In this document: positions 1-6,209 of the stretch, piece by piece
Position numbering within the stretch: position 1 is the stretch's first letter
Layout: each line of letters starts with the position of its first letter
Assembly (NCBI GenBank): GCA_025966215.1
Contig: JAOPVM010000405.1
Span: forward strand, 1 to 8,127
Reading direction: 5' to 3'
Length of the DNA stretch: 8,127 nucleotides
Origin: Klenkia sp.
GTDB lineage: Bacteria > Actinomycetota > Actinomycetes > Mycobacteriales > Geodermatophilaceae
Notes under the pieces: model-generated
Seen by the model: the letters and a program-made list of their open reading frames with translations, nothing else
Told to the model about the DNA's origin: nothing
Databases searched by the model: none
Position numbers and translations under genes: made by a program

Positions 1-369
1 GAGGACACCGGGGCGCCGATCGCGCTGGCCGGTCGGGTCTGGCAGTGCCTGGCCGAGCGGCTGGACCTGGTCCCGCTGCGGGAGCTGGTCACCGCGCTCC
101 CCCGCGACCGGCGCTGGCCGGCGATGGCCCGGGCCTCGCTGCGCGACGACCTCACCGCCGAGCAGACCGCGCTCACCGCGGAGGTGCTGCGCACCCGGTC
201 CGGCGACCGGGACACCGCCGACGTCCTGGTGGCCCGGTGGGTGGAACGCTGGGACACCGGTCAGCGGCGCGCGGCCGCCCAGCTCGCCGAACTGGCCGCG
301 GGCGACGCGCACGAGCTCGCCGAGCTCGTCGTCGCCGTCCGGACCCTGCGGGGGCTGCGCCGGGGCTGA
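1..369 (+). CDS. NAD-specific glutamate dehydrogenase, C-terminal end (partial)
   Basis: The frame is open from base 1 and ends at TGA 367-369, giving 122 codons of a gene that begins outside the window. The translation starts EDTGAPIALAGRVW and has a WPAMARASLRDDL segment, then a helical tail ending VVAVRTLRGLRRG. This matches the C-terminal helical region of the large (about 1,600-residue) bacterial NAD-dependent glutamate dehydrogenases, in which an 'LARxxLRDDL'-like stretch precedes the terminus. The enzyme deaminates glutamate to 2-oxoglutarate and ammonia with NAD in the cytoplasm. The catalytic Rossmann domains are not in the window, so activity cannot be judged. The first Met (base 124) is internal and not the start. 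The gene is convergent with the GH13 gene across a 138-bp gap. The family call rests on recalled C-terminal patterns only. Confidence 0.82.
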   Translation, partial: EDTGAPIALAGRVWQCLAERLDLVPLRELVTALPRDRRWPAMARASLRDDLTAEQTALTAEVLRTRSGDRDTADVLVARWVERWDTGQRRAAAQLAELAAGDAHELAELVVAVRTLRGLRRG

Positions 370-507
370 CCGTCAGGCCGACACCGTCGCGACCGGCTCG
401 TCTGGTCGAGCAGGCGACCGTCACGGACCGCCCGGCGCGGGTCCACCCGAAGGGTCCCGGCCGCGTTCTGACAGGTGACCGTCGACGGAGGGTGACCGCG
501 GGTGCGC
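366..507. other. Convergent intergenic region between glutamate dehydrogenase and GH13 gene
   Basis: No gene is visible between the two convergent stop codons. There is an 11-nt near-palindrome over the dehydrogenase stop (CTGAC-c-GTCAG, 366-376) and a weak 5-bp hairpin (GCTCG/CGAGC, 396-411, 6-nt loop). The heptamer GACCGTC occurs at 368-374, 416-422 and 477-483 at irregular spacing. The stronger hairpin of this junction lies at 497-530 and is listed separately. The heptamer repeats may be chance in sequence this GC-rich. Confidence 0.4.
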
Positions 508-530
508 TCAGCCCAGCCGCAGCACCCGCG
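497..530. terminator. Candidate bidirectional terminator hairpin over the GH13 stop codon
   Basis: A perfect 9-bp inverted repeat, CGCGGGTGC (497-505) and GCACCCGCG (522-530), encloses a 16-nt loop that contains the GH13 stop codon (508-510). Neither strand has a T-tract after the stem. Its position between two convergent genes fits a U-less, GC-only terminator, a type common in actinobacteria. Termination itself is inferred. Confidence 0.5.
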
Positions 531-2187
531 CGTCCCAGGGCCCGAGGACGGCGTCGTCGTGGTCGGGGAGGTGCTCCCGGTTGGCCAGCACGACCTCCGC
601 GCCGACCGCCTGTGGCAGCAGGTCGGCGAGCGCGTACGGGGTGGTCGAGACGTTGCAGACCACCAGCAGGGTCTCGCCGTCCAGGCTGCGGGTGTAGGCG
701 TACACGTCCTCGTGGTCGGGCAGCAGCATCGTGAAGTCGCCCAGCTGCACGGTGCGCGAGGCGTGCCGCAGCGCGATGAGCGCCCGGTGGTGGGCCAGCA
801 CCGAGTGCGGGTCGTCGCGCTGGGCGGCGGCGTTCCACGCGACGTGGTCGGGGTTGACCGCGATCCACGGTGTCCCGGTGGTGAAGCCGGCGTGCTCGGT
901 GGCGTCCCACTGCACCGGGGTGCGGGCGTTGTCCCGGCTGGCCGGCCGCAGCGTGGCCAGCACGTCCTCGGGGTCCGCGCCGGCGGCGGTGGCCTCGGCG
1001 AAGTGGTTCAGCGTCTCGATGTCCCGGAAGTCCCGGATGCTCCCCCACGTCGAGTTCGCCATCCCCAGCTCCTCGCCCTGGTAGACGTACGGCGTCCCGC
1101 GGTGCCCGTGCAGCAGCGTGGCCAGGCAGGTGGCCGAGTCCCGGCGGTGGGCCGGGGAGTCGTCGCCGAACCTGCTCACCGCGCGCGGCTGGTCGTGGTT
1201 GTCCCAGTAGAGGGAGTTCCACCCGACGTCGGCCAGCCCGGCCTGCCACCGCCCGAACGAGGCCTTGAGGTCGGTGAGTCGCAGCGGCCTCGCGTGCCAC
1301 TTGTCGCCGTCGTGGTCCAGCCCGACGTGCTCGAACTGGAACACCATGTCCAGCTCGGCCCGGGCCGGGTCGGTCACCAGCCGGGCCTGCTCGACGGTGA
1401 CGCCGGGCATCTCCCCGACGGTGATCAGCTCGGCGTCCCGGCCGGCGAAGACCTCGCGGTGCATCTCGGTGAGGAACTCGTGCAGCCGCGGCCCGAAGAG
1501 GAAGCCGTCGGCGCCGTCGGGCAGCGCGCCGTCCGGGCCGACGTCCTTGCTGATCATGTTGATGACGTCCATCCGGAAGCCGTCGACCCCGCGGTCCAGC
1601 CACCAGCGCATCATGTCGTGCACCGCGGCTCTGACCTCGGGGTTCTCCCAGTTCAGGTCGGGCTGCTTGCGGCTGTACAGGTGCAGGTACCACTGGTCGG
1701 TGGTGGGGTCGTGCTCCCACGTGGGGCCGGAGAAGTAGGACTGCCAGTCAGTCGGTTCGGGGCCGGCCGGGCCCTCCCGGGTGTCCCGCCACCAGTACCA
1801 GTCCCGCTTGGGGTTGACCGTGCTCGAGCGGGACTCCACGAACCACGGGTGCTCGTCGCTGGTGTGGTTGACCACCAGGTCCATCACGACCTTGATGCCG
1901 CGCGCGTGCGCGTCGGCCAGCAACCCGTCGACGTCCGCGAGCGTGCCGAACGCGGGGTCGATGTCGCGGTAGTCGCTGATGTCGTAGCCGTTGTCGTCCT
2001 GCGGCGAGCGGTACACCGGGGACAGCCACAGCACGTCGACGCCCAGGTCGGCCAGGTGGTCCAGCTTCGAGCGCACCCCGGGCAGGTCGCCGATGCCGTC
2101 GCCGTCGGAGTCGGCGAACGAGCGGGGGTAGACCTGGTAGACCACGGCGGAGGTCCACCACGGGGGCTCGGGGATCACCCGCGCCAT
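508..2187 (-). CDS. GH13 alpha-glucosidase, probably oligo-1,6-glucosidase/isomaltase type
   Basis: This 559-residue protein has the usual length for GH13 exo-glucosidases. It should hydrolyse terminal alpha-glucosidic bonds of short oligosaccharides in the cytoplasm; no signal peptide is visible. The calcium-loop motif DSDGDGIGD is at 26-34. The conserved regions appear in order: DLVVNH 103-108, QPDLNW 175-180, GFRMDVIN 203-210 (nucleophile D207), the acid/base E259 in ITVGEMPG, and DNHDQPR 329-335 (D332). The residue after the nucleophile is Val (V208). In characterised oligo-1,6-glucosidases Val here goes with alpha-1,6 bonds, whereas Thr goes with alpha-1,4. A small C-terminal beta domain follows from about 480. 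The ATG at 2185-2187 gives the normal N-terminus (PWWTSAVVYQVYPRSF follows) but has no clear Shine-Dalgarno. It begins 16 nt after the amidase stop, so co-transcription and translational coupling are likely. Trehalose-6-phosphate hydrolase and dextran glucosidase are alternatives in the same family. Confidence 0.93.
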   Translation of the reverse strand: MARVIPEPPWWTSAVVYQVYPRSFADSDGDGIGDLPGVRSKLDHLADLGVDVLWLSPVYRSPQDDNGYDISDYRDIDPAFGTLADVDGLLADAHARGIKVVMDLVVNHTSDEHPWFVESRSSTVNPKRDWYWWRDTREGPAGPEPTDWQSYFSGPTWEHDPTTDQWYLHLYSRKQPDLNWENPEVRAAVHDMMRWWLDRGVDGFRMDVINMISKDVGPDGALPDGADGFLFGPRLHEFLTEMHREVFAGRDAELITVGEMPGVTVEQARLVTDPARAELDMVFQFEHVGLDHDGDKWHARPLRLTDLKASFGRWQAGLADVGWNSLYWDNHDQPRAVSRFGDDSPAHRRDSATCLATLLHGHRGTPYVYQGEELGMANSTWGSIRDFRDIETLNHFAEATAAGADPEDVLATLRPASRDNARTPVQWDATEHAGFTTGTPWIAVNPDHVAWNAAAQRDDPHSVLAHHRALIALRHASRTVQLGDFTMLLPDHEDVYAYTRSLDGETLLVVCNVSTTPYALADLLPQAVGAEVVLANREHLPDHDDAVLGPWDARVLRLG

Positions 2188-2203
2188 CGTGCCGGGCGTC
2201 GGC

Positions 2204-3637
2204 TCAGCGGGCGAACGGGGTCAGGTCGGGACGACGCAGCCCGTGCCCGGTGGCCTGCTCGAAGGCGTGGCCCACCTCGAGCACCCGCCGGTCGGCGCGC
2301 GGTGCGGCGACCACCTGCAGCCCGACCGGCAGGCCGTCGGGGGTGAACCCGCCGGGCACGCTGAGCGCCGGGCAGCCGGTGGCGCTGATCAGCGTGCAGG
2401 AGCGCATCCAGCCCAGGTAGTCCTCGAACTCCACCCCGGCGACCGAGGTCGGGTACTCCTGCTCGACCGGGAAGGGCAGCACCTGGGTGACCGGGGCCAG
2501 CAGCACGTCGTAGCGGGTGAAGAACTCGACCACCCGCTCGTAGAGCTTCGTGTGCGCGACCTCGGCCCGGCCGACGTCGGCACCGGTGAGCGCGGCCCCG
2601 ACCGCGGCGTTCCACTTGATGGCGTCCTTGACCTGGTCGGGGGCGCGGCGCACGGCGTCGCCGAAGCTGGCCTCGAACAGCCAGGCGCGCAGCACCCCGA
2701 ACGCCTCGTCGGCGCCGGTCAGGTCGGGGCAGTCCTCCTCGACGGTGGCCCCCAGGTCGCGGAAGACCTGCAGCTGGGCGGTGAGCACCTCGGTGATCGC
2801 CGGGTCGACCGGCACCCGGCCGCCCAGATCGGGGGTCCAGGCGATCCGCAGCCCGGTCAGCTCGGTGGGCAGCGGGGCCGCGAAGGCCGCAGCCGGGTCG
2901 GTCAGTGAGATCGGCACCCGGGGGTCGGCTCCGGCCAGCACCGACAGGCCCAGCGCGACGTCACCGACGGTGCGGGCCATCGGGCCCTGCACCGACAGCT
3001 GCGACCAGCCGATCGCGGTGGGGTGCGAGGGCACCCGGCCCGGGGTGGGACGCAGGCCGACGACGTTGCCGAAGGCAGCCGGGTTGCGCAGCGAGCCGCC
3101 CATGTCGCTGCCCTCGGCCAGCGGCACGAAGCCCGCGGCCAGCGCGGCGGCGGCCCCGCCGGAGGACCCGCCGGCGCTCAGTCCGCGCCGGTAGGGGTTG
3201 TGGGTGGCGCCGAAGAGGGTGTTGAAGGTGTGCGACCCGGCCGCGAACTCCGGCACGTTGGTCTTGCCCACCCGGATCGCCCCGGCGGCCTTGAGTCGGG
3301 CCACCACCAGCTCGTCGCGGGCCGGCACGGTGTCCCGGTGCAGCGGCGAGCCCCACGTCGTCCGCATGCCGCCGGTCTGGTGGGTGTCCTTGTGCGCGAC
3401 CGGGACGCCGTGCAGCGGGCCGACGACCTCGCCGCGGGCCAGTCGGTCGTCGGCCTCGTCGGCGGCGGCGCGGGCGGCCTCGTCGTCCCGGGTGACGATG
3501 GCGTTGACGCCGTCCGGCCCGTCGTACCGGTCGATCCGGGCCAGGTGCGCCTCGAGCAGTTCGCGGGCGCTGATCTCGCGGTCCCGGACCAGCGTGGCCA
3601 GCTCGGTGGCGGGACGGGTGCACAGGTCGTCAGTCAC
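2204..3637 (-). CDS. Amidase-signature family hydrolase
   Basis: This 477-residue enzyme should hydrolyse a carboxylic amide to acid and ammonia in the cytoplasm. The Ser-cisSer-Lys triad is visible: K83 in PVAHKDTHQTGG, cis-Ser S158 in the Gly/Ser-rich signature (GLSAGGSSGG, 152-161), and nucleophile S182 in GSDMGGSLRNPA. The S158-S182 spacing of 24 is the family norm. The SDMGGS variant replaces the commoner SDTGGS. It is unlikely to be GatA of the tRNA amidotransferase because no gatB or gatC lies nearby. The substrate cannot be read from sequence. I chose the GTG at 3635-3637 (MTDDLCTRPATELATL) because it gives the normal family N-terminus and has a -10-like TACGGT 6 nt upstream. The frame stays open upstream through the divergent acetyltransferase, but that stretch is antisense shadow. 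It probably leads an operon with the GH13 gene. Confidence 0.93.
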   Translation of the reverse strand: MTDDLCTRPATELATLVRDREISARELLEAHLARIDRYDGPDGVNAIVTRDDEAARAAADEADDRLARGEVVGPLHGVPVAHKDTHQTGGMRTTWGSPLHRDTVPARDELVVARLKAAGAIRVGKTNVPEFAAGSHTFNTLFGATHNPYRRGLSAGGSSGGAAAALAAGFVPLAEGSDMGGSLRNPAAFGNVVGLRPTPGRVPSHPTAIGWSQLSVQGPMARTVGDVALGLSVLAGADPRVPISLTDPAAAFAAPLPTELTGLRIAWTPDLGGRVPVDPAITEVLTAQLQVFRDLGATVEEDCPDLTGADEAFGVLRAWLFEASFGDAVRRAPDQVKDAIKWNAAVGAALTGADVGRAEVAHTKLYERVVEFFTRYDVLLAPVTQVLPFPVEQEYPTSVAGVEFEDYLGWMRSCTLISATGCPALSVPGGFTPDGLPVGLQVVAAPRADRRVLEVGHAFEQATGHGLRRPDLTPFAR

Positions 3638-3643
3638 CCGGCG

Positions 3644-3649
3644 ACCGTA
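3644..3649 (-). promoter_or_regulatory. Candidate -10 element for a leaderless amidase transcript
   Basis: On the minus strand TACGGT matches the TANNNT pattern and is followed by 6 nt and then the GTG start (3637). A transcript starting about 7 nt after the hexamer would begin at the start codon itself. No Shine-Dalgarno and no convincing -35 is visible. Leaderless transcripts with this geometry are common in actinobacteria. Confidence 0.45.
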
Positions 3650-3673
3650 GCGGCTCAAGTGCCTCAGCGGTGA

Positions 3674-3679
3674 GATACT
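3674..3679 (+). promoter_or_regulatory. Candidate -10 element for a leaderless acetyltransferase transcript
   Basis: GATACT differs from TATACT at one base and is followed by 6 nt (TCTGCG) and then the ATG at 3686. This is the same 6-nt geometry as the divergent amidase promoter. No Shine-Dalgarno is present in the 49 nt between the two start codons. No good -35 box is seen. Confidence 0.45.
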
Positions 3680-3685
3680 TCTGCG

Positions 3686-4174
3686 ATGACCGTGCGCCCC
3701 GCCACCGAGGCCGACGCCCCCGCGATCAGCGCCGTCTACGACCACCACGTGCTGCACTCGGTGGCCACCTTCGACGTCGTCCCCCCGACGGCTGCCGACC
3801 GGCTGCTCTGGCTGGCCCAGCACACCGGCGGGCGCCACCAGGCTCTGGTCGCCGAGGTCGACGGTGCCGTCGTCGGGTTCGCGTCCAGCAGCTCGTTCCG
3901 GCCCCGGGCGGCCTACGACACCACGGTGGAGAGCAGCGTCTACCTCGCCCCGGACGCCGTGGGTCACGGGCTGGGCCGGGCGCTGTACGCCGAGCTGTTC
4001 GGCAGGCTCGCCCGGGAGGACGTGCACCGGGTGCTCGCCGTCGTCGCCCAGCCGAACCCGGCGTCGGAGGCGCTGCACCGGTCGTTCGGCTTCCAGCAGG
4101 TCGGTCTCTTCTCCGAGACGGGCCGGAAGTTCGGCCGGTTCGTCGACATCGCCTGGTTCGAGAAGGCGCTGTGA
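3686..4174 (+). CDS. GNAT N-acetyltransferase, phosphinothricin/methionine-sulfone type
   Basis: This 162-residue single-domain GNAT protein has the usual length for the PAT/YncA(MnaT) branch. It should move an acetyl group from acetyl-CoA to the amino group of a small amino-acid analogue. The N-terminal MTVRPATEADAPAISAVY is a typical GNAT beta1-alpha1. AYDTTVESSVYLAPDAVG leads into the CoA-binding loop VGHGLGRAL (92-100, with G93, G95, G97). PNPASEALHRSFGF (123-136) and GRKFGRFVDIAWFEK (146-160) match the family's 'NxAS..LHxxxGF' and 'GxKFGRWxD' motifs. Known members acetylate phosphinothricin, methionine sulfoximine or methionine sulfone; the true substrate here is unknown. The ATG is supported by the -10-like hexamer 6 nt upstream. 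It is divergent from the amidase, with 48 nt between the start codons. Genomic copies like this usually reflect general detoxification rather than a resistance cluster. Confidence 0.9.
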   Translation: MTVRPATEADAPAISAVYDHHVLHSVATFDVVPPTAADRLLWLAQHTGGRHQALVAEVDGAVVGFASSSSFRPRAAYDTTVESSVYLAPDAVGHGLGRALYAELFGRLAREDVHRVLAVVAQPNPASEALHRSFGFQQVGLFSETGRKFGRFVDIAWFEKAL

Positions 4175-4286
4175 CGCAGCTCCCCACATGCATCGCGTGC
4201 AATCCATCTGACGCCGGGTAGGTGGGGTGGGCGCTGCTGGGTCCCCGATCCCGGCGCCCCCTGAACTCAGAACCGAGGAGACACAC
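4175..4286 (+). other. Leader/promoter region of the alcohol dehydrogenase
   Basis: This 112-nt gap separates two genes on the same strand. It holds a possible hairpin with stem GGGCGC/GCGCCC (4229-4234 and 4254-4259), 15 nt before the Shine-Dalgarno. A wider CCCCAC/GTGGGG pair (4182-4187 and 4222-4227) surrounds a small TGCA-TCGCG-TGCA repeat (4189-4201). I see no convincing -35/-10 pair; the only TA step is in TAGGTG. The hairpins could end acetyltransferase transcription or belong to the dehydrogenase leader. Confidence 0.35.
4275..4280 (+). promoter_or_regulatory. Shine-Dalgarno site that fixes the dehydrogenase GTG start
   Basis: GAGGAG lies 6 nt (ACACAC) before the GTG at 4287. It is the clearest ribosome-binding site in the window. 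It decides against the in-frame ATG at 4227, which has no such site. Confidence 0.8.
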
Positions 4287-5327
4287 GTGCCCACCACCGT
4301 GACCGCCCGGTCCACCGCCTCTGCCCACGGCTCGTTCGAGCGCACCACCATCGAGCGTCGCGACGTCCGCCCGAACGACGTCCGCATCGAGATCGCCTAC
4401 GCCGGCATCTGCCACTCCGACATCCACACCGCGCGTGACGAGTGGGGTGCCGCGAACTACCCGCTGGTGCCCGGCCACGAGATCGCCGGGATCGTCGCCG
4501 AGGTCGGGTCCGACGTGACCAAGTACCAGGTCGGTGACCGGGTCGGCGTCGGTTGCTTCATCGACTCCTGCCGCGAGTGCGAGAACTGCAAGGCCGGTGA
4601 GGAGCAGTACTGCCTGGAGGGCGAGACCGGCACCTACGGCGGCATGCAGGACGGCAAGCCCACCGACGGTGGCTACTCCGAGCAGATCGTCGTCGACGAG
4701 AACTACGTGCTCGGCATCCCCGAGGGCATCTCCCTCGAGCAGGCCGCCCCGCTGCTGTGCGCCGGCATCACGCTGTACTCCCCGCTCAAGCACTGGGGTG
4801 CGGGCCCGGGCAAGAAGGTCGCCATCGTCGGCCTCGGCGGGCTCGGTCACATGGGTGTCAAGATCGCTGCGGCGCTCGGCGCCGAGGTGACCGTGCTGTC
4901 CCAGTCGCTGAAGAAGCAGGAGGACGGGCTGGCCTTCGGTGCCACCCACTACTACGCGACCAGCGAGCCGGAGACCTTCGAGAAGCTCGCCGGTGAGTTC
5001 GACCTGATCGTCAACACCGTCTCGGCGACCCTGGACCTCGACGCCTACCTGGGCATGCTCCGGGTCAACGGCACCCTGGTCGAGGTCGGTGCCCCCGAGC
5101 AGCCGATGACCGAGGCCGCGTTCTCCCTCATCCAGAACCGCCGCTCGCTGGCCGGTTCCAAGATCGGCGGCATCCGCGAGACCCAGGAGATGCTCGACTT
5201 CTGCGCCGAGCACCACCTGGGCGCCGAGGTCGAGGTCATCGGCGGCGACCAGATCGACGAGGCCTACGAGCGCGTCGTGGCCTCCGACGTCCGCTACCGC
5301 TTCGTGATCGACACCGCGCGGCTCTGA
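4287..5327 (+). CDS. Zinc-dependent NAD(P) alcohol dehydrogenase, YahK/CAD-like
   Basis: This 346-residue medium-chain dehydrogenase should interconvert aldehydes and primary alcohols in the cytoplasm. Catalytic zinc ligands are C42 (GICHSDIH), H64 (PGHE) and C158 (LLCAG). Structural zinc ligands are C95, C98, C101 and C109. The Rossmann motif GLGGLGHMG is at 182-190. The following strand ends [11 protein letters not shown]; Ser/Lys residues here, as in YahK and yeast Adh6, suggest NADPH preference. These features place it in the cinnamyl-alcohol-dehydrogenase group, which includes mycobacterial NADP-dependent AdhC and typically reduces a wide range of aldehydes. The start is the GTG with a good Shine-Dalgarno. 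It contains more GGT, CGT and ATC codons than its neighbours appear to, which may mean high expression (by eye, not computed). Its stop is 4 nt from the stop of the convergent yaaA gene. Confidence 0.93.
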   Translation: MPTTVTARSTASAHGSFERTTIERRDVRPNDVRIEIAYAGICHSDIHTARDEWGAANYPLVPGHEIAGIVAEVGSDVTKYQVGDRVGVGCFIDSCRECENCKAGEEQYCLEGETGTYGGMQDGKPTDGGYSEQIVVDENYVLGIPEGISLEQAAPLLCAGITLYSPLKHWGAGPGKKVAIVGLGGLGHMGVKIAAALGAEVTVLSQSLKKQEDGLAFGATHYYATSEPETFEKLAGEFDLIVNTVSATLDLDAYLGMLRVNGTLVEVGAPEQPMTEAAFSLIQNRRSLAGSKIGGIRETQEMLDFCAEHHLGAEVEVIGGDQIDEAYERVVASDVRYRFVIDTARL

Positions 5328-5331
5328 GTCG

Positions 5332-6075
5332 TCAGGCGGGGACGACCAGCACCAGGTCGTCCCCGCCGTCGTGTTCCACGTGCAACCCCGCCCGGCGCAG
5401 CAGTGCGCGCAGCCGGACGACGTCGCCCGGTTCCGCGCTCGTGAGCGCCAGGAGCCGGGCGATCCGGCCCTTGTGGGTCTTGTTGAAGTGGCTGACCACC
5501 GAGCGCGTGCCGTCGGCCCGCTCGCTGAGCACGGTCACGGTGACCGCCCCCGCGACCGGCGCCAGGTCGGCGTAACCCCCCGAGCGCAGGTCGACGACCA
5601 GCTCGTCGGTGGCGGCCAGGACGGGACCGAGCACCGGCCTCCACAGCGCCCGCAGCGTCGGGGCCCCGGGCAGCTGCGACCCGGCGGAGAGCCGGTAGGC
5701 CGGGATCTGCTCGCCGCCGCGCACCAGCCCGAACAGCGCCGAGCCCACCGCGAGCCGCCGGTCGGCCCTCGCCCGCTGGCCGCGGGTCAGGGACCGGACG
5801 TCGAGGGCGTCGTAGAGCACGCCGGTGTAGCGGTCCAGCGCCGGCATCGTCGGGGCGGTGCGGACGACGGCGTTGCGGGCGATCTCGGCGTCCTGCCTGG
5901 CGCTGACGCCGAGCGCGGCCCGGGACGCCTCGACGTCGGCAGCCAGCGTCTGGATCCGGGTCAGCAGCTGCTCGCGCACCGGGTCCAGCTCGGGGTGGCT
6001 CAGCGCAGCCAGGTCGAGGGGAGCGCCGTCCCCACCGGGGTGCTTGGTCTCCGACGGGGGCAGCAGCACGAGCAC
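5332..6075 (-). CDS. yaaA: Peroxide stress protein YaaA (DUF328/UPF0246)
   Basis: This 247-residue protein has the normal family length. Family motifs appear in order: LLPPSETK (4-11), RYTGVLYDALD (82-92), SALFGLVRGGEQIPAYRLS (112-130), DLRSGGYADLAP (162-173) and SHFNKTHKGRIARLL (195-209). In E. coli, YaaA is induced by peroxide through OxyR and limits free intracellular iron, which lowers Fenton damage to DNA; the family also has DNA-binding ability. The most likely start is the GTG at 6073-6075 (MLVLLPPSETK); the GTG two codons later is an alternative. A -10-like TAACCT lies 8 nt upstream and no Shine-Dalgarno is seen. The frame remains open far upstream, but that is shadow of the photoproduct lyase gene. 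It lies 134 bp downstream of the lyase on the same strand and is convergent with the dehydrogenase. No OxyR-type site is evident. Confidence 0.9.
   Translation of the reverse strand: MLVLLPPSETKHPGGDGAPLDLAALSHPELDPVREQLLTRIQTLAADVEASRAALGVSARQDAEIARNAVVRTAPTMPALDRYTGVLYDALDVRSLTRGQRARADRRLAVGSALFGLVRGGEQIPAYRLSAGSQLPGAPTLRALWRPVLGPVLAATDELVVDLRSGGYADLAPVAGAVTVTVLSERADGTRSVVSHFNKTHKGRIARLLALTSAEPGDVVRLRALLRRAGLHVEHDGGDDLVLVVPA
5335..5367. terminator. Strong hairpin at the adh/yaaA junction, probable terminator
   Basis: A perfect 13-bp inverted repeat has arms GGCGGGGACGACC (5335-5347) and GGTCGTCCCCGCC (5355-5367) with a 7-nt loop. It begins 7 nt after the dehydrogenase stop and immediately before the yaaA stop on the minus strand, so it also encodes the last 11 residues of YaaA (GGDDLVLVVPA). 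Neither strand has a T-tract. It most likely ends dehydrogenase transcription and may also act on yaaA transcripts. Confidence 0.65.
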
Positions 6076-6083
6076 GGGGAGCC

Positions 6084-6089
6084 AGGTTA
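6084..6089 (-). promoter_or_regulatory. Candidate -10 element for yaaA
   Basis: On the minus strand TAACCT fits TANNNT and lies 8 nt before the proposed GTG start (6075). It would give a leaderless or nearly leaderless transcript independent of the upstream lyase gene. No clear -35 is visible. Confidence 0.35.
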
Positions 6090-6102
6090 CGGCGCGGCGG
6101 AC

Positions 6103-6135
6103 ACCCCCAGCAGGGCACGGGTGACGCCCTGGGTG
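6103..6135. other. Inverted repeat upstream of yaaA
   Basis: CAGGGC (6111-6116) and GCCCTG (6126-6131) form a 6-bp stem with a 9-nt loop. An overlapping alternative pairs CCCAG (6106-6110) with CTGGG (6129-6133). It lies between the lyase and yaaA, upstream of the yaaA -10 candidate. It could be a second terminator or an operator; the sequence does not decide. Confidence 0.3.
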
Positions 6136-6162
6136 CTGCAGCAGGTCGGTCAGCGCGGCGCA

Positions 6163-6195
6163 GGTGGACCCCGGTGACCGTGCCGGCCCGCCACC
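6163..6195 (-). terminator. Candidate terminator downstream of the photoproduct lyase gene
   Basis: GGTGG (6163-6167) pairs with CCACC (6191-6195), and CCGG (6171-6174) pairs inside with CCGG (6183-6186). The hairpin lies 14 nt after the lyase stop codon on the minus strand. The stem is interrupted and has no T-tract, so read-through into yaaA remains possible. Confidence 0.35.
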
Positions 6196-6209
6196 GGAGT
6201 TCGTGCAGG

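Noticed and set aside
368..498. Repeated GACCGTC and GGTGACCG motifs as a possible operator or iteron array
   Set aside because: Spacing is irregular, copies are short, and such words are expected often in sequence of this GC content.
502..2346. 614-codon open frame on the plus strand opposite the GH13 gene
   Set aside because: It is antisense to a gene with complete GH13 motifs, and its product is a Val/Gly/Arg/Pro-rich low-complexity sequence typical of shadow frames in high-GC DNA.
4227..4286. Upstream ATG start for the alcohol dehydrogenase
   Set aside because: It adds 20 residues without family similarity, lacks a Shine-Dalgarno, and reads through the actual GAGGAG site used by GTG 4287.
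3638..4387. N-terminal extension of the amidase to about 727 residues
   Set aside because: The added part is antisense to the acetyltransferase and dehydrogenase and has no amidase similarity. The GTG at 3637 gives the normal family start.
3726..5216. 496-codon minus-strand frame opposite the acetyltransferase and dehydrogenase
   Set aside because: Both plus-strand genes have intact catalytic motifs, and the opposite frame gives only low-complexity Gly/Val/Arg sequence.
6076..6209. Possible tRNA or small RNA gene between the lyase and yaaA
   Set aside because: No cloverleaf, T-loop consensus or CCA end is visible. The hairpins present are short and better read as terminator or operator candidates.
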